A stretch of DNA of 61,243 nt, taken from contig NZ_JACHGF010000002.1 in NCBI RefSeq assembly GCF_014202275.1, forward strand, positions 956,017-1,017,259, read 5' to 3'. Under the pieces are notes generated by a model. It had not been told where the DNA came from. It ran no database searches and saw only the letters and a list, made by a program, of their open reading frames with translations. Origin of the DNA: Rhabdobacter roseus. Its GTDB lineage: Bacteria; Bacteroidota; Bacteroidia; Cytophagales; Spirosomataceae. Below, in pieces: positions 16,432-23,577 of the stretch (the first letter of the stretch is position 1; the number at the start of each line of letters is the position of its first letter). Position numbers and translations under genes: made by a program.

Positions 16432-17121
16432 ATGGCTACGCACCATACACTCCATCCCTGGGACATGTCGCCCGCCGAAGCCGTGGCGTTGCAGCAGGAA
16501 CTGCGGGAGCTGATCCAGATTCAGCCGCTTACCCAACCCGCCACCACCATTGCGGGCTGCGATATTTCTTTTAATAAATTTGAAGAAACGGTTTACGCGG
16601 GCATCGTGGTACTGCGGCTGGATACCCTCGAAACCATCGAAGAAGTGGGCGTAGTAAGTACGGCTACTTTTCCGTACGTGCCGGGGCTACTGACGTTTCG
16701 GGAAGGCCCGGCCCTGCTGGCGGCTTGGGAGCAGCTCAAAATTGAACCCGACGTGGTGATGTTCGACGGCCACGGCATAGCGCACCCGCGCCGCATGGGT
16801 ATTGCCGCGCACATGGGGCTGTGGCTCCACCGCCCCACCTTCGGCTGCGGCAAGTCAGTGCTGGCGGGCCGCTTCGAGGAGCCCGCCCCCACGAGGGGTA
16901 GTTGGGAGCCTATGATCCACCGTTCCGCAACGGTAGGGGCCGCGCTCCGTACCAAGGATAAAGTCAATCCGGTTTTTATTTCGCCCGGCTACCTCATCGA
17001 CCTCCCCGGCGCCCTCGACCTCACGCTGCGCTGCCACGGCGGCTACCGTCTGCCCGAGCCCACGCGCCGCGCTCACTTACTCGTCAATGCCCTGCGGCGG
17101 GAGCATTTGGCTCCTTCGTAA
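16432..17121 (+). CDS. nfi: Endonuclease V (deoxyinosine 3'-endonuclease)
   Basis: A 229-residue cytoplasmic nuclease of normal length that cuts the second phosphodiester bond 3' to deoxyinosine. Family features: IAGCDISFNK with the first catalytic Asp (~42), the PYVPGLLTFREGPALL strand-wedge motif (~80-95), VVMFDGHGIAHPRRMGIAAHMG with Asp and His (~110-130), and PVFISPGYLIDLPGALDL near 180-200. It is preceded at 27 bp by the EndoIII-like gene and ends convergently against DinB across a motif-rich gap. Confidence 0.93.
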   Translation: MATHHTLHPWDMSPAEAVALQQELRELIQIQPLTQPATTIAGCDISFNKFEETVYAGIVVLRLDTLETIEEVGVVSTATFPYVPGLLTFREGPALLAAWEQLKIEPDVVMFDGHGIAHPRRMGIAAHMGLWLHRPTFGCGKSVLAGRFEEPAPTRGSWEPMIHRSATVGAALRTKDKVNPVFISPGYLIDLPGALDLTLRCHGGYRLPEPTRRAHLLVNALRREHLAPS

Positions 17122-17230
17122 AAGTGCCCCTATCCCCGGCCCTTTCCCCCGCGGAGAAAGGGAGCTTTGCAGGACATTAAGGTACTTTCAGGAAAAGTAC
17201 CCTTAACCCACCGCCCCATACCCTCTACCA

Positions 17231-17341
17231 CAAAGTACCCCTCTGCCCCTTTCCAAAGTATCCCTCTGCCCATTGCCCTATGCCCCTTTCCAAAGTACCC
17301 CTCTGCCCACTGCCCTATGCCAAAGTACCCCATGCCCTCTG
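17231..17341. repeat. Imperfect tandem array of CAAAGTACCCC-containing units
   Basis: Four units start at 17231, 17254, 17291 and 17321. Each begins CAAAGTAcCCC (one has T for C) and continues with CTCTGCCC/CTATGCCCC-like filler of 23-37 bp. The array fills the convergent gap between endonuclease V and DinB. Its minus strand is rich in GGG/GGGG tracts. It carries no credible gene; a glycine-rich minus-strand frame here is a by-product of the repeats. Confidence 0.7.
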
Positions 17342-17845
17342 CTATATCACCACCACCTGCACCGTCACCCACAGCTGGCCCACGTGCCGCTGGGAGTGCT
17401 CCGCCGCGTGGAATAACAGGCCGATCACCGTGGAGGGTAGTTTGGCCCGGCCCACCTCCCGCGCTTCGGTGAGCGTAGCGGGCGGGGTACTTTCGAGCTG
17501 GCGCAGGGCGGTATCTACCTGGGCGCTGAAGCGTTGCACCAGCTCCTCGGGACTTTCGCTACCGACTCCTTCTTCTTTCAAATAAGCCAGTTGGGCCTCG
17601 GAAAGTACCTCGCCCCGGGCGTAGGTGAAGATCCGGTCCAGTACCCCCGTGAGGTGCTTGAGGTGAAAACCCACCGACGCCACGCCCGCCGGGCGCTCCC
17701 ACAGCCGGGCGGCGGGGAAGTGGGCCATGATACGTTCTACTTCCTCCCGCGATTGCAGCAGCGCGTGGGCGGCGGGTTGGAGCAGCGCCGGAATGTTCGG
17801 GATCGGCCCGCGCAGCCATACTTCGGGTAAGGTACTTTGAGACAT
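17342..17845 (-). CDS. DinB-family protein
   Basis: A 167-residue four-helix-bundle protein. It has the DinB/YfiT pattern of three metal-binding His residues: one in VGFHLKHLTGVLDRIF (~60-75), the other two in the terminal helix GLLFHAAEHSQRHVGQLWVTVQ (~142-163). Family members bind Ni/Zn and often act as thiol-dependent S-transferases or are stress-induced; which applies here cannot be told. There is no signal peptide. It is transcribed towards the endonuclease V gene. Confidence 0.88.
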   Translation of the reverse strand: MSQSTLPEVWLRGPIPNIPALLQPAAHALLQSREEVERIMAHFPAARLWERPAGVASVGFHLKHLTGVLDRIFTYARGEVLSEAQLAYLKEEGVGSESPEELVQRFSAQVDTALRQLESTPPATLTEAREVGRAKLPSTVIGLLFHAAEHSQRHVGQLWVTVQVVVI

Positions 17846-18035
17846 ACTTTGTAGGGTAGTTAATTTTTTAAAAAATACAGGTACTTAAGCCACTTACGCT
17901 CGTTACGTACTCAAACGCACGTGGAAGTAGGTGGTGGGGGCCTTCATCAAGAATTTGCCAGGTACCTTTACCGCCCGCAAGGTACTTTGTCGCATCTTTG
18001 CGTTTTGATAAAACAAACTACCCTTTGCCCCCGTC

Positions 18036-18260
18036 ATGACCCAACCCAACAACCCCCTGCACGGTAAAACGCTGGAATCCATCCTGAACGAACTGCTGGA
18101 CTACTACGGCTGGGAGCAAATGGGGTACTACGTCAATATCAAGTGCTTTCAGGAAGACCCCAGCGTCAAGTCCAGCCTGAAGTTTCTGCGCAAAACGCCC
18201 TGGGCCCGCCAGAAAGTGGAAGAGCTGTACCTGCGGATGCTCCGGCGGCGCGACGGCTAG
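18036..18260 (+). CDS. VF530-family (DUF2132) DNA-binding protein
   Basis: A 74-residue protein with the whole VF530 signature: [58 protein letters not shown]. This small helical family is structurally characterised as DNA-binding, with an unknown physiological role. The ATG follows an AT-rich upstream stretch. It lies alone between the divergent DinB gene and the convergent M28 peptidase. Confidence 0.9.
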   Translation: MTQPNNPLHGKTLESILNELLDYYGWEQMGYYVNIKCFQEDPSVKSSLKFLRKTPWARQKVEELYLRMLRRRDG

Positions 18261-18309
18261 GTACCTGGAAAGGTACTTTCAAAAGGTACTCTAAAGGTAC
18301 CTGCCCACC

Positions 18310-19536
18310 TCAGAAGGTCACGTTCATTACTTTTTTCTCCGCGCCGCGAAGTACCTCCACGTCGGTCGTTTGGCCTTTCTCAAACTCGTTGAGGGCTTTC
18401 ATGTAATCCTGAATGTCGTTGACGGGGTACTTGCCCATCCGGATCAGCACATCGGCGGCTTTGAGGCCTGCTTTATGCGCCGGACGACCCTCCGTGACGC
18501 CGTCGATGCGCAGCCCTTTGCCATTATAGCTGTAGTCGGGCATGACGCCCAGCGTGACTTTAAACGAGCTCTGGGTAGACTGCGCGTGCGGGTTGCCCGC
18601 CGTGGTGAAGTTGGGCTCGCCGGTTTCTTTCTGTACCTCGCTAAGTACCCCCAGCAGGAGCTTAAGTACCTTCACCTCGCCTTCGTAGTTCAGCTTGTCG
18701 GCGTCGTCGGAGGGTTTGTGGTAGTCGCTGTGGGCACCGGTGAACAGGAACAGCACCGGTACGCCTTTCATGTAAAACGAAGTGTGGTCCGACGGCCCCA
18801 CGCCCGACGAATCCACGCCGTACTTGATCCCCTGCTGGCTGGCTACGCCGGGGATAATCCGCCCCCACCACGGGCTAGTACCCCAGCCACCGATGGTCAG
18901 GCCTTTTTCGTCACCCAGCCGCCCGATCATGTCCATGTTCACCATCAGGGCCACATCGTCCAGCGACACGGTGGGGTTTTCGACAAAGTACTTCGATCCC
19001 AGCAGCCCCAGCTCCTCGCCCGAAAAACCAATGAACAGGAAATTGTGCCGCTCCTTAACGCCGTTTTCGTGCAGGTACTTGGCCAGCTCAATGAGCGCCG
19101 CCGCGCCCGAAGCGTTGTCGTCGGCCCCGTTGTGGATCACGTTTTTGCTGTTGGGACTCAGCGAGCCCGACTGGTACCCCCGGCCCAGGTGGTCGTAGTG
19201 CGCCCCGATGACGATGGTCTTGGCCGCGCCGTTGTCCAGGTACCCCGCCACGTTGCGGGCCGTTACCTGGTGCGGTACGCCCTCAAACGGAATGGTGAGG
19301 CCAAAGGGCTGGAAGAAAGTACCCTTGTCGCCCCGGGGTTGCAGGCCCGCCAGCCTGAACTGCTCGGCCAGGTAGTTGGCCGCTTTGATTTCCCCCATCG
19401 TGGCCGTCCCGCGCCCTTCCAGCTCGTCGGAAGCCAGGTACTCCACGTGCTTGCGCAAACGAGCGGCGTCCAGTTGCTGCGCCTGGCTTAGGGGTATTGT
19501 GCTTGTTATTAGTAGTAAGAAAATTATTTTTTTCAT
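18310..19536 (-). CDS. Secreted M28-family metallopeptidase with PDZ domain
   Basis: A 408-residue exported zinc aminopeptidase. After a signal peptide (MKKIIFLLLITSTIPLSQAQ) come the M28 metal and catalytic residues: VIGAHYDHLGRG (~90-101), HNGADDNASGAAAL, FSGEELGLLGSKYF with the Glu pair, NMDMIGR and GPSDHTSFY. Residues ~315-405 are a PDZ-like domain (VTLGVMPDYSYNGKGLRIDGVTEGRPAHKAGLKAADVLIRMGKYPV). The first ~190 bp (5' UTR to codon ~54) are the founder or youngest member of a cassette repeated twice more upstream, at 20179-20368 and 22294-22454. The coding sequence appears intact. Confidence 0.92.
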   Translation of the reverse strand: MKKIIFLLLITSTIPLSQAQQLDAARLRKHVEYLASDELEGRGTATMGEIKAANYLAEQFRLAGLQPRGDKGTFFQPFGLTIPFEGVPHQVTARNVAGYLDNGAAKTIVIGAHYDHLGRGYQSGSLSPNSKNVIHNGADDNASGAAALIELAKYLHENGVKERHNFLFIGFSGEELGLLGSKYFVENPTVSLDDVALMVNMDMIGRLGDEKGLTIGGWGTSPWWGRIIPGVASQQGIKYGVDSSGVGPSDHTSFYMKGVPVLFLFTGAHSDYHKPSDDADKLNYEGEVKVLKLLLGVLSEVQKETGEPNFTTAGNPHAQSTQSSFKVTLGVMPDYSYNGKGLRIDGVTEGRPAHKAGLKAADVLIRMGKYPVNDIQDYMKALNEFEKGQTTDVEVLRGAEKKVMNVTF

Positions 19537-19564
19537 GTCTAACGTATCTACGGATTGATTTTAA
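19375..19564 (-). repeat. Gene-start cassette, copy 1 (5' end of the M28 peptidase)
   Basis: 190 bp covering 28 bp of 5' UTR, the start codon, signal peptide and first ~54 codons of the M28 gene. By direct comparison it differs from copy 2 (20179-20368) at 8 positions with no length change, about 96% identity. Similarity stops abruptly at both ends. Confidence 0.9.
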
Positions 19565-19599
19565 TATAAAGTAAGAAATCACTGTCAGCAAGAGGATTT

Positions 19600-20092
19600 T
19601 CATTTCTCGACATTCTCATTATCAAACAGTTCGTTCAATTTCTGCTGTAAAATTTTCTTATCCGGAAGCTGCATTTTATACTCCGAGACCATTGTTGGAG
19701 AAAGGCTAGCACTAATTCATCAATCAAGTTCCCGCAAGATGCAACCCGTCTTCTTCTACCTTTTTACATCTTGAAAAAATAGCCAAATTGTGAGACCAGC
19801 TAATTTCTCTCAACAGGGTTGAGAGTTTTGGAAAATCCTTATACGTTTCAAAAAATTGTTTCATCCTCCAGATATTTTTATCGGAGAACCCTTTCATTCC
19901 CGGTTCAGCAGTTTGAATGTACTTAGCCAATTCTGTGACCACAGAGTCACCCCATTCCGATTGCTCTATTTTATTAGTGATATACTCGCCAATATTCCAA
20001 TATAAGTTTATAAGTTCAGCATTAACGGTTCTGAATGCATTTATCCGAGATTGTCTAATGAGTTGAATTATTTCCGTAAAGCGCTTGTCCAT
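19600..20092 (-). pseudogene. Decayed DUF1016 (YhcG-type PD-(D/E)XK) nuclease gene with central deletion
   Basis: The frame 19724-20092 (122 residues) is a DUF1016 N-terminal domain: INAFRTVNAELINLYWNIGEYI, WGDSVVTELAKYIQ, FSDKNIWRMKQFFETYKD and SWSHNLAIFSRCK. It then runs into unrelated residues and stops. A short distance further, in another minus-strand frame (19600 to ~19707), the characteristic C-terminus of the same family reappears: VSEYKMQLPDKKILQQKLNEL, ending NENVEK. The middle, including the nuclease core (roughly 200 residues), is gone. The remnant lies between copies 1 and 2 of the gene-start cassette and has low GC. It is almost certainly non-functional. Confidence 0.8.
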
Positions 20093-20166
20093 TTTAATCT
20101 TTAAATGGTACTTTATAATCTCAACTCGTTTGCCAGACCTAATTTATTAGCTAGTATCTCTAACGG

Positions 20167-20340
20167 TTATGAGCTTTGGTTGGCCGCTTTGATTTCCCCC
20201 ATCGTGGCCTTCCCGCGCCCTTCCAGCTCGTCGGAAGCCAGGTACTCCACGTGCTTGCGCAAACGAGCGGCGTCCAGTTGCTGTGCCTGGCTTACGAGTA
20301 TTGTGCTTGTTATTAGTAGTAAGAGAATTATTTTTTTCAT
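20167..20340 (-). pseudogene. Truncated 57-codon copy of the M28 peptidase start
   Basis: This open frame encodes 57 residues: the peptidase signal peptide and first ~50 residues, nearly identical to the intact gene, then QSS and a stop. No catalytic residue is included. If translated it would yield an exported peptide of about 37 residues after signal cleavage; more probably it is an orphaned duplicate. It corresponds to cassette copy 2. Confidence 0.8.
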
Positions 20341-20368
20341 GTCTAATTTATCTACGGATTAATTTTAA
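20179..20368 (-). repeat. Gene-start cassette, copy 2
   Basis: 190 bp, the same length as copy 1 with 8 substitutions, in direct orientation about 800 bp away. It includes the 5' UTR with TCTACGGATTAATTTTAA. The sequence diverges immediately outside the cassette. Together with copy 1 it brackets the DUF1016 remnant, so recombination between the two would excise that segment. Confidence 0.9.
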
Positions 20369-20374
20369 GGTGAT

Positions 20375-20788
20375 TTAAACTTGATAGCTCATTTGTTCCA
20401 TATTTTTAAAGAGTTGGCTATGTTGCTTTTTAAAAACACGTTGCATCATAAATACAACGGGCAAAGGTGATCTGAACTGAATTTCTTCATCAATACGTGT
20501 ATAATCGCCATCCGCTTTTAAAACAAACTTCATTTCGATGTTCGTTACCTTGAACACAGTGGCGCGAATAATAACCGTTTTATCAAACTGGCTTTTTTCA
20601 ATTGTTACTAGATAAGTAAACGAAAATGGGATAAAGCCCAATTTCAAAGTCTCGTAAACCAGGTACTTACCATTTTGCACACGATCAATCCGGGAAATAA
20701 CAGGGTGAACGGAAACGAATTTTTCCATATCCGTCAAATAATCAAATACAAGGTCAATATCGCTCTTTATTCTAAAAGATAAGTTCAT
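20375..20788 (-). CDS. SRPBCC-family ligand-binding protein
   Basis: A 137-residue protein with a START/Bet v1-like (polyketide cyclase-type) fold. It has an N-terminal beta strand and helix (LSFRIKSDIDLVFDYLTDMEKFVSVHPVI), a run of alternating beta strands (YLVYETLKLGFIPFSFTYLVTIE, TVIIRATVFKVTNIEMKFVLK) and a long C-terminal helix ending in MEQMSYQV. No catalytic motif is readable and the ligand is unknown. The gene is AT-rich like the rest of the island and runs in the same direction as its neighbours, 32 bp after DUF3885. Confidence 0.7.
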   Translation of the reverse strand: MNLSFRIKSDIDLVFDYLTDMEKFVSVHPVISRIDRVQNGKYLVYETLKLGFIPFSFTYLVTIEKSQFDKTVIIRATVFKVTNIEMKFVLKADGDYTRIDEEIQFRSPLPVVFMMQRVFKKQHSQLFKNMEQMSYQV

Positions 20789-20820
20789 TGTTAATATGTA
20801 TACATTTCAGCATCAGGCTA

Positions 20821-21486
20821 TTATCTAAAATATCCGTCAATTTCAGGCCTGTGGCATTCTACAATCCAATCGTTTCGCTTTACGTAAATATCACGGATAT
20901 TATCAGCTTTATTGCTCCAAACAAAGCAACCCCGGTCGTCATACATTTGAAATGCTCTATCTGTTAGTGGGTCAAAAAAGAAAATCATCTGATCTACACC
21001 TGGGCAAAAACCCATTTCAAGGTTTGCAATTCCATTAAGAATATTTTTTGCGTTTATATTTTTAACAGGAAGCTGTCCTATAATAATTTTGACATTATCT
21101 TTCTTCACAACCTCATTCCCATTTTCATCCGTCTCAAAAAAACGAGTATTCACTATTTCAAATTGATTGTAGAATTTTTCAAAGGCTTCCGCCGGGAATT
21201 GTTTATACAAATACTCACTTGAAGCGTTGCTAAAAAAATTCTCAGCTGGATCATCATATATCAAAACAAAAATTTCATTGAATGGATCGTTGAAGGTATC
21301 ATTGAAAATTGTCAATGCTCTTTCTGTTGACTGCTCTACTCGCTCAATAGTTCCATTGCTTTTACCTTCACCAAGCTCGAATCTGATATGGACTTGCCCA
21401 CCAAGTGTATACTCTGTATTAATTTTAGAGTACGGATAAACTTTATCGAAATAGGACTGCAACTCATGCCTCAACATCTTACTCAT
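20821..21486 (-). CDS. DUF3885-family protein
   Basis: A 221-residue cytoplasmic protein. It matches the DUF3885 pattern: an N-terminal region with IRFELG, EIFVLIYDD in the middle, and near the end MIFFFDPLTDRAFQMYDDRGCFVWSNKADNIRDIYVKRNDWIVECHRPEID. Proteins of this family are of unknown function and turn up sporadically in Firmicutes and Bacteroidota, often beside immunity or defence genes. The composition is AT-rich. There is no leader peptide, and no partner toxin is recognisable next to it. Confidence 0.75.
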   Translation of the reverse strand: MSKMLRHELQSYFDKVYPYSKINTEYTLGGQVHIRFELGEGKSNGTIERVEQSTERALTIFNDTFNDPFNEIFVLIYDDPAENFFSNASSEYLYKQFPAEAFEKFYNQFEIVNTRFFETDENGNEVVKKDNVKIIIGQLPVKNINAKNILNGIANLEMGFCPGVDQMIFFFDPLTDRAFQMYDDRGCFVWSNKADNIRDIYVKRNDWIVECHRPEIDGYFR

Positions 21487-21653
21487 CCTTTCAATTGTTT
21501 TAAATTGGTGGTGATATTTATAGTCTCGGTGTTAGATTATATTTAAGGTATGGAGTATGCATACATATATAACAAACTGCATAGAAACACAAAGCTTCCA
21601 TTGACGCATCATCCCTTCTGACGCAGGGCCTAAGTTTTATCCTTGTTTTCTAC

Positions 21654-22448
21654 TCACTCTGTCGGCAGATAAAGTTTCGTGCCTCCTTTCTTAAACCGTA
21701 CCTCGTCCAGATGACCCATTTTTTGTCGGTCTTTGGTGATCAGGTGCATATGTACATAGGTGTCGTGGTGCGTAAAAATGGCTTTATGCTCCGTCGAGAA
21801 GAAGCCCACAATGTCTGCCTGTTCATTCGTGAGGCCGTAGTTTTGCTGGCCTTGATGGGCTTCGGCGGGTGAGCTCACTTTTGAGCCTTTGGGCAAATTT
21901 ACAATATGAATGGTCGCTTCCTCGATGGTACCCGAAAGTTTGAATAGGTAGGGGTGCGGCGAATTATTAGTCTGCTGGTCCAGGTATTGATCAAGCTGCG
22001 GGATGGTCTGTACGTAGTCTGGCAACGCTTGCTTGCTCCATTGGGTGATGGTAGCGTAGCCAAAAAAGGGAGCTTTGAGGTCGTACGTTTTTTCAACGCG
22101 CATAGCCGTCTCCGAAACGACCGTCGACTTATACGATTGACCGTCAAGAATTAAAATCTCGCCCGTCAGGTACTCCACCGGCCCGAGTCCGTACAAATGG
22201 GTTTTGTTGGCGATCGTATCCAGGTGTATAGTCCCCTGAAGCTGCCCTTTCCACATGACGTCTTTCATCTGCCCCACGATTTTCACTTCGTGGGTTGTTT
22301 TGATTTCCCCCCTCGTGACCGTGTCACGCCCTTCCCGCTCGTCAGCAGCCTGGTACTTCACGTGCTTGCGAAGCTGGGAGGCGTCCAGTGGCTGGCTTAC
22401 GGGGATTGTACCTAAACTGGCTATGAGTAGGAGAATTATTTTTTTCAT
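21654..22448 (-). CDS. Acetolactate decarboxylase-like protein with a captured M28-peptidase leader
   Basis: 264 residues from the ATG at 22448; a TTG five codons upstream is a weaker start. Residues ~1-52 (MKKIILLLIASLGTIPVSQP, then LDASQLRKHVKYQAADEREG and TRGEIKT) are a diverged copy of the M28 peptidase N-terminus. From ~55 (HEVKIVGQMKDVMWKG) the protein is of the alpha-acetolactate decarboxylase type: THLYGLGPVEYLTGEILILDG with the conserved Glu, and a His-x-His-x10-His zinc motif in HMHLITKDRQKMGHLDE. Classical enzymes turn acetolactate into acetoin in the cytoplasm; this branch carries a leader and its substrate is uncertain. The junction coincides with the break in cassette similarity, so this is a true fusion. 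Confidence 0.78.
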   Translation of the reverse strand: MKKIILLLIASLGTIPVSQPLDASQLRKHVKYQAADEREGRDTVTRGEIKTTHEVKIVGQMKDVMWKGQLQGTIHLDTIANKTHLYGLGPVEYLTGEILILDGQSYKSTVVSETAMRVEKTYDLKAPFFGYATITQWSKQALPDYVQTIPQLDQYLDQQTNNSPHPYLFKLSGTIEEATIHIVNLPKGSKVSSPAEAHQGQQNYGLTNEQADIVGFFSTEHKAIFTHHDTYVHMHLITKDRQKMGHLDEVRFKKGGTKLYLPTE

Positions 22449-22454
22449 GTCTAA
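22294..22454 (-). repeat. Gene-start cassette, copy 3 (diverged)
   Basis: 161 bp related to copies 1 and 2 but clearly older, at roughly 70% identity by eye. Conserved stretches include AATTATTTTTTTCATGTCTAA around the start codon and TTTTGATTTCCCCC at the inner end. It supplies the start codon and signal peptide of the acetolactate decarboxylase-like gene. Confidence 0.8.
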
Positions 22455-22662
22455 ATGCTTCAAAGACCATGATTACGTTTTTAAAACCCTTTTAAGGTAC
22501 ATTATGTACTTATTCATTCTTCAATAATGTTTCGGAGCTTAGCATTTGTGGCAGGCTTCGAAGCTCAAATATTCAACTTACCACTAAAGTTTTAAGCAAT
22601 TCTTAGCTTCTAGTTTATTCGTAAATAACCTGGCACAAAACCCATATTAGCGACCATTATTC

Positions 22663-23577
22663 TCATTTTGTTGCCTTACTAATAAACTCTTTAACATCCT
22701 TAGGCTGTCTAATTCTTGGGGCTAATATTTGAATTGCATTACTAAGCGACAATTGAACACAACATCTGTATTTTTTTTCACCTTTCTTTTTGTCAATATT
22801 AATTATATCTGGTGATTTGTTAATACAACTTACTAGATATGCCAACTCGAATTTTCCTCTTGTATATTTTTTGGGATTTTTGATCTTCCTCAAGGACGCA
22901 ATTATTTCTCTAATTTCTTTATATATTGACACTGTTGTTACACCTGTTTTTCTATCAAGTACAGAAAGCACTCTTGGTTTTTTAGTTACTATAAAAGTAC
23001 TATTAATATCGAAAACATCTCCAATTGTTACATCTCGGAGATTCAATGCATTTTTTCTCTCTCTGTGGTAAATAATATATGCAGTTAATATCAAAGATGC
23101 TTCATAAAAAGTTCTTAATCCGATTTGAAATTGCTTCGTAATTGCATTATTAACCTTATCATTATCTAAACCTATCAGATCTCTCAGAGAACGGCTAAAT
23201 AGATGTTTATCAACTAAGTAGTTTTCAATAGAATAATAATTTGTTACAAAAATGTTAGTGTCAACAGGATATGATCTTTCAAGTATGTCTGCAAAATCCT
23301 TATCTATAAAGAACAAAATACGCTTTTTGGAGTAGGAAGTCCAATTTATTTTTTGATAATTTTCATAAACTTTGTCTTTATTCTTAGCTTGGTAGTAGAA
23401 TATCTTCTGTGTCTTTTTTACTTTGTTTTGAATCATATTTCCATAAAATGAAGGATCATCTTTTCCTTCATGGAAAACATGAATAGAATTGTCGTTTTTG
23501 CTATATTGCTGAAGGAAGGTGATGTAAACAGTCGTCTCTGATTTCGCTGCTTTTCTTAGATAATCCAGTAAATTCAT
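22663..23577 (-). CDS. ariB: AriB-like DUF4435 TOPRIM nuclease of a PARIS-type anti-phage system
   Basis: A 304-residue DUF4435 protein. TOPRIM-type acidic residues are visible: HVFHEGKDDPSFYGNMI with Glu37 and ILFFIDKDFADIL with Asp92/Asp94. These are followed by the family's FVTNYYSIENYLV and a helical C-terminal half with basic patches (KKGEKKYRCCVQLSLSNAIQ). In known PARIS systems AriB is held by AriA and, when a phage anti-restriction protein is sensed, is released and cleaves host tRNA, stopping infection. The start codon overlaps the ariA stop by 4 bp (ATGA), implying coupled translation. Base composition is near 30% GC in sampled lines, and the locally ubiquitous GTAC motif is missing. 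The system name is a family inference. Confidence 0.75.
   Translation of the reverse strand: MNLLDYLRKAAKSETTVYITFLQQYSKNDNSIHVFHEGKDDPSFYGNMIQNKVKKTQKIFYYQAKNKDKVYENYQKINWTSYSKKRILFFIDKDFADILERSYPVDTNIFVTNYYSIENYLVDKHLFSRSLRDLIGLDNDKVNNAITKQFQIGLRTFYEASLILTAYIIYHRERKNALNLRDVTIGDVFDINSTFIVTKKPRVLSVLDRKTGVTTVSIYKEIREIIASLRKIKNPKKYTRGKFELAYLVSCINKSPDIINIDKKKGEKKYRCCVQLSLSNAIQILAPRIRQPKDVKEFISKATK

Noticed and set aside
17231-17341. CRISPR array
   Set aside because: Unit spacing is irregular (23, 37 and 30 bp), the conserved part is only about 11 bp, spacers resemble one another, and no cas genes are present.
17130-17372. Gly/Met-rich minus-strand frame over the convergent gap
   Set aside because: Its repeated GYFGKGHRAMGRG-like pattern is the translation of the CAAAGTACCCC tandem array, not a protein.
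19375-22454. Insertion sequence flanked by direct repeats
   Set aside because: The repeats are 160-190 bp of a coding gene's start, not short target duplications, and no transposase or terminal inverted repeats are present.
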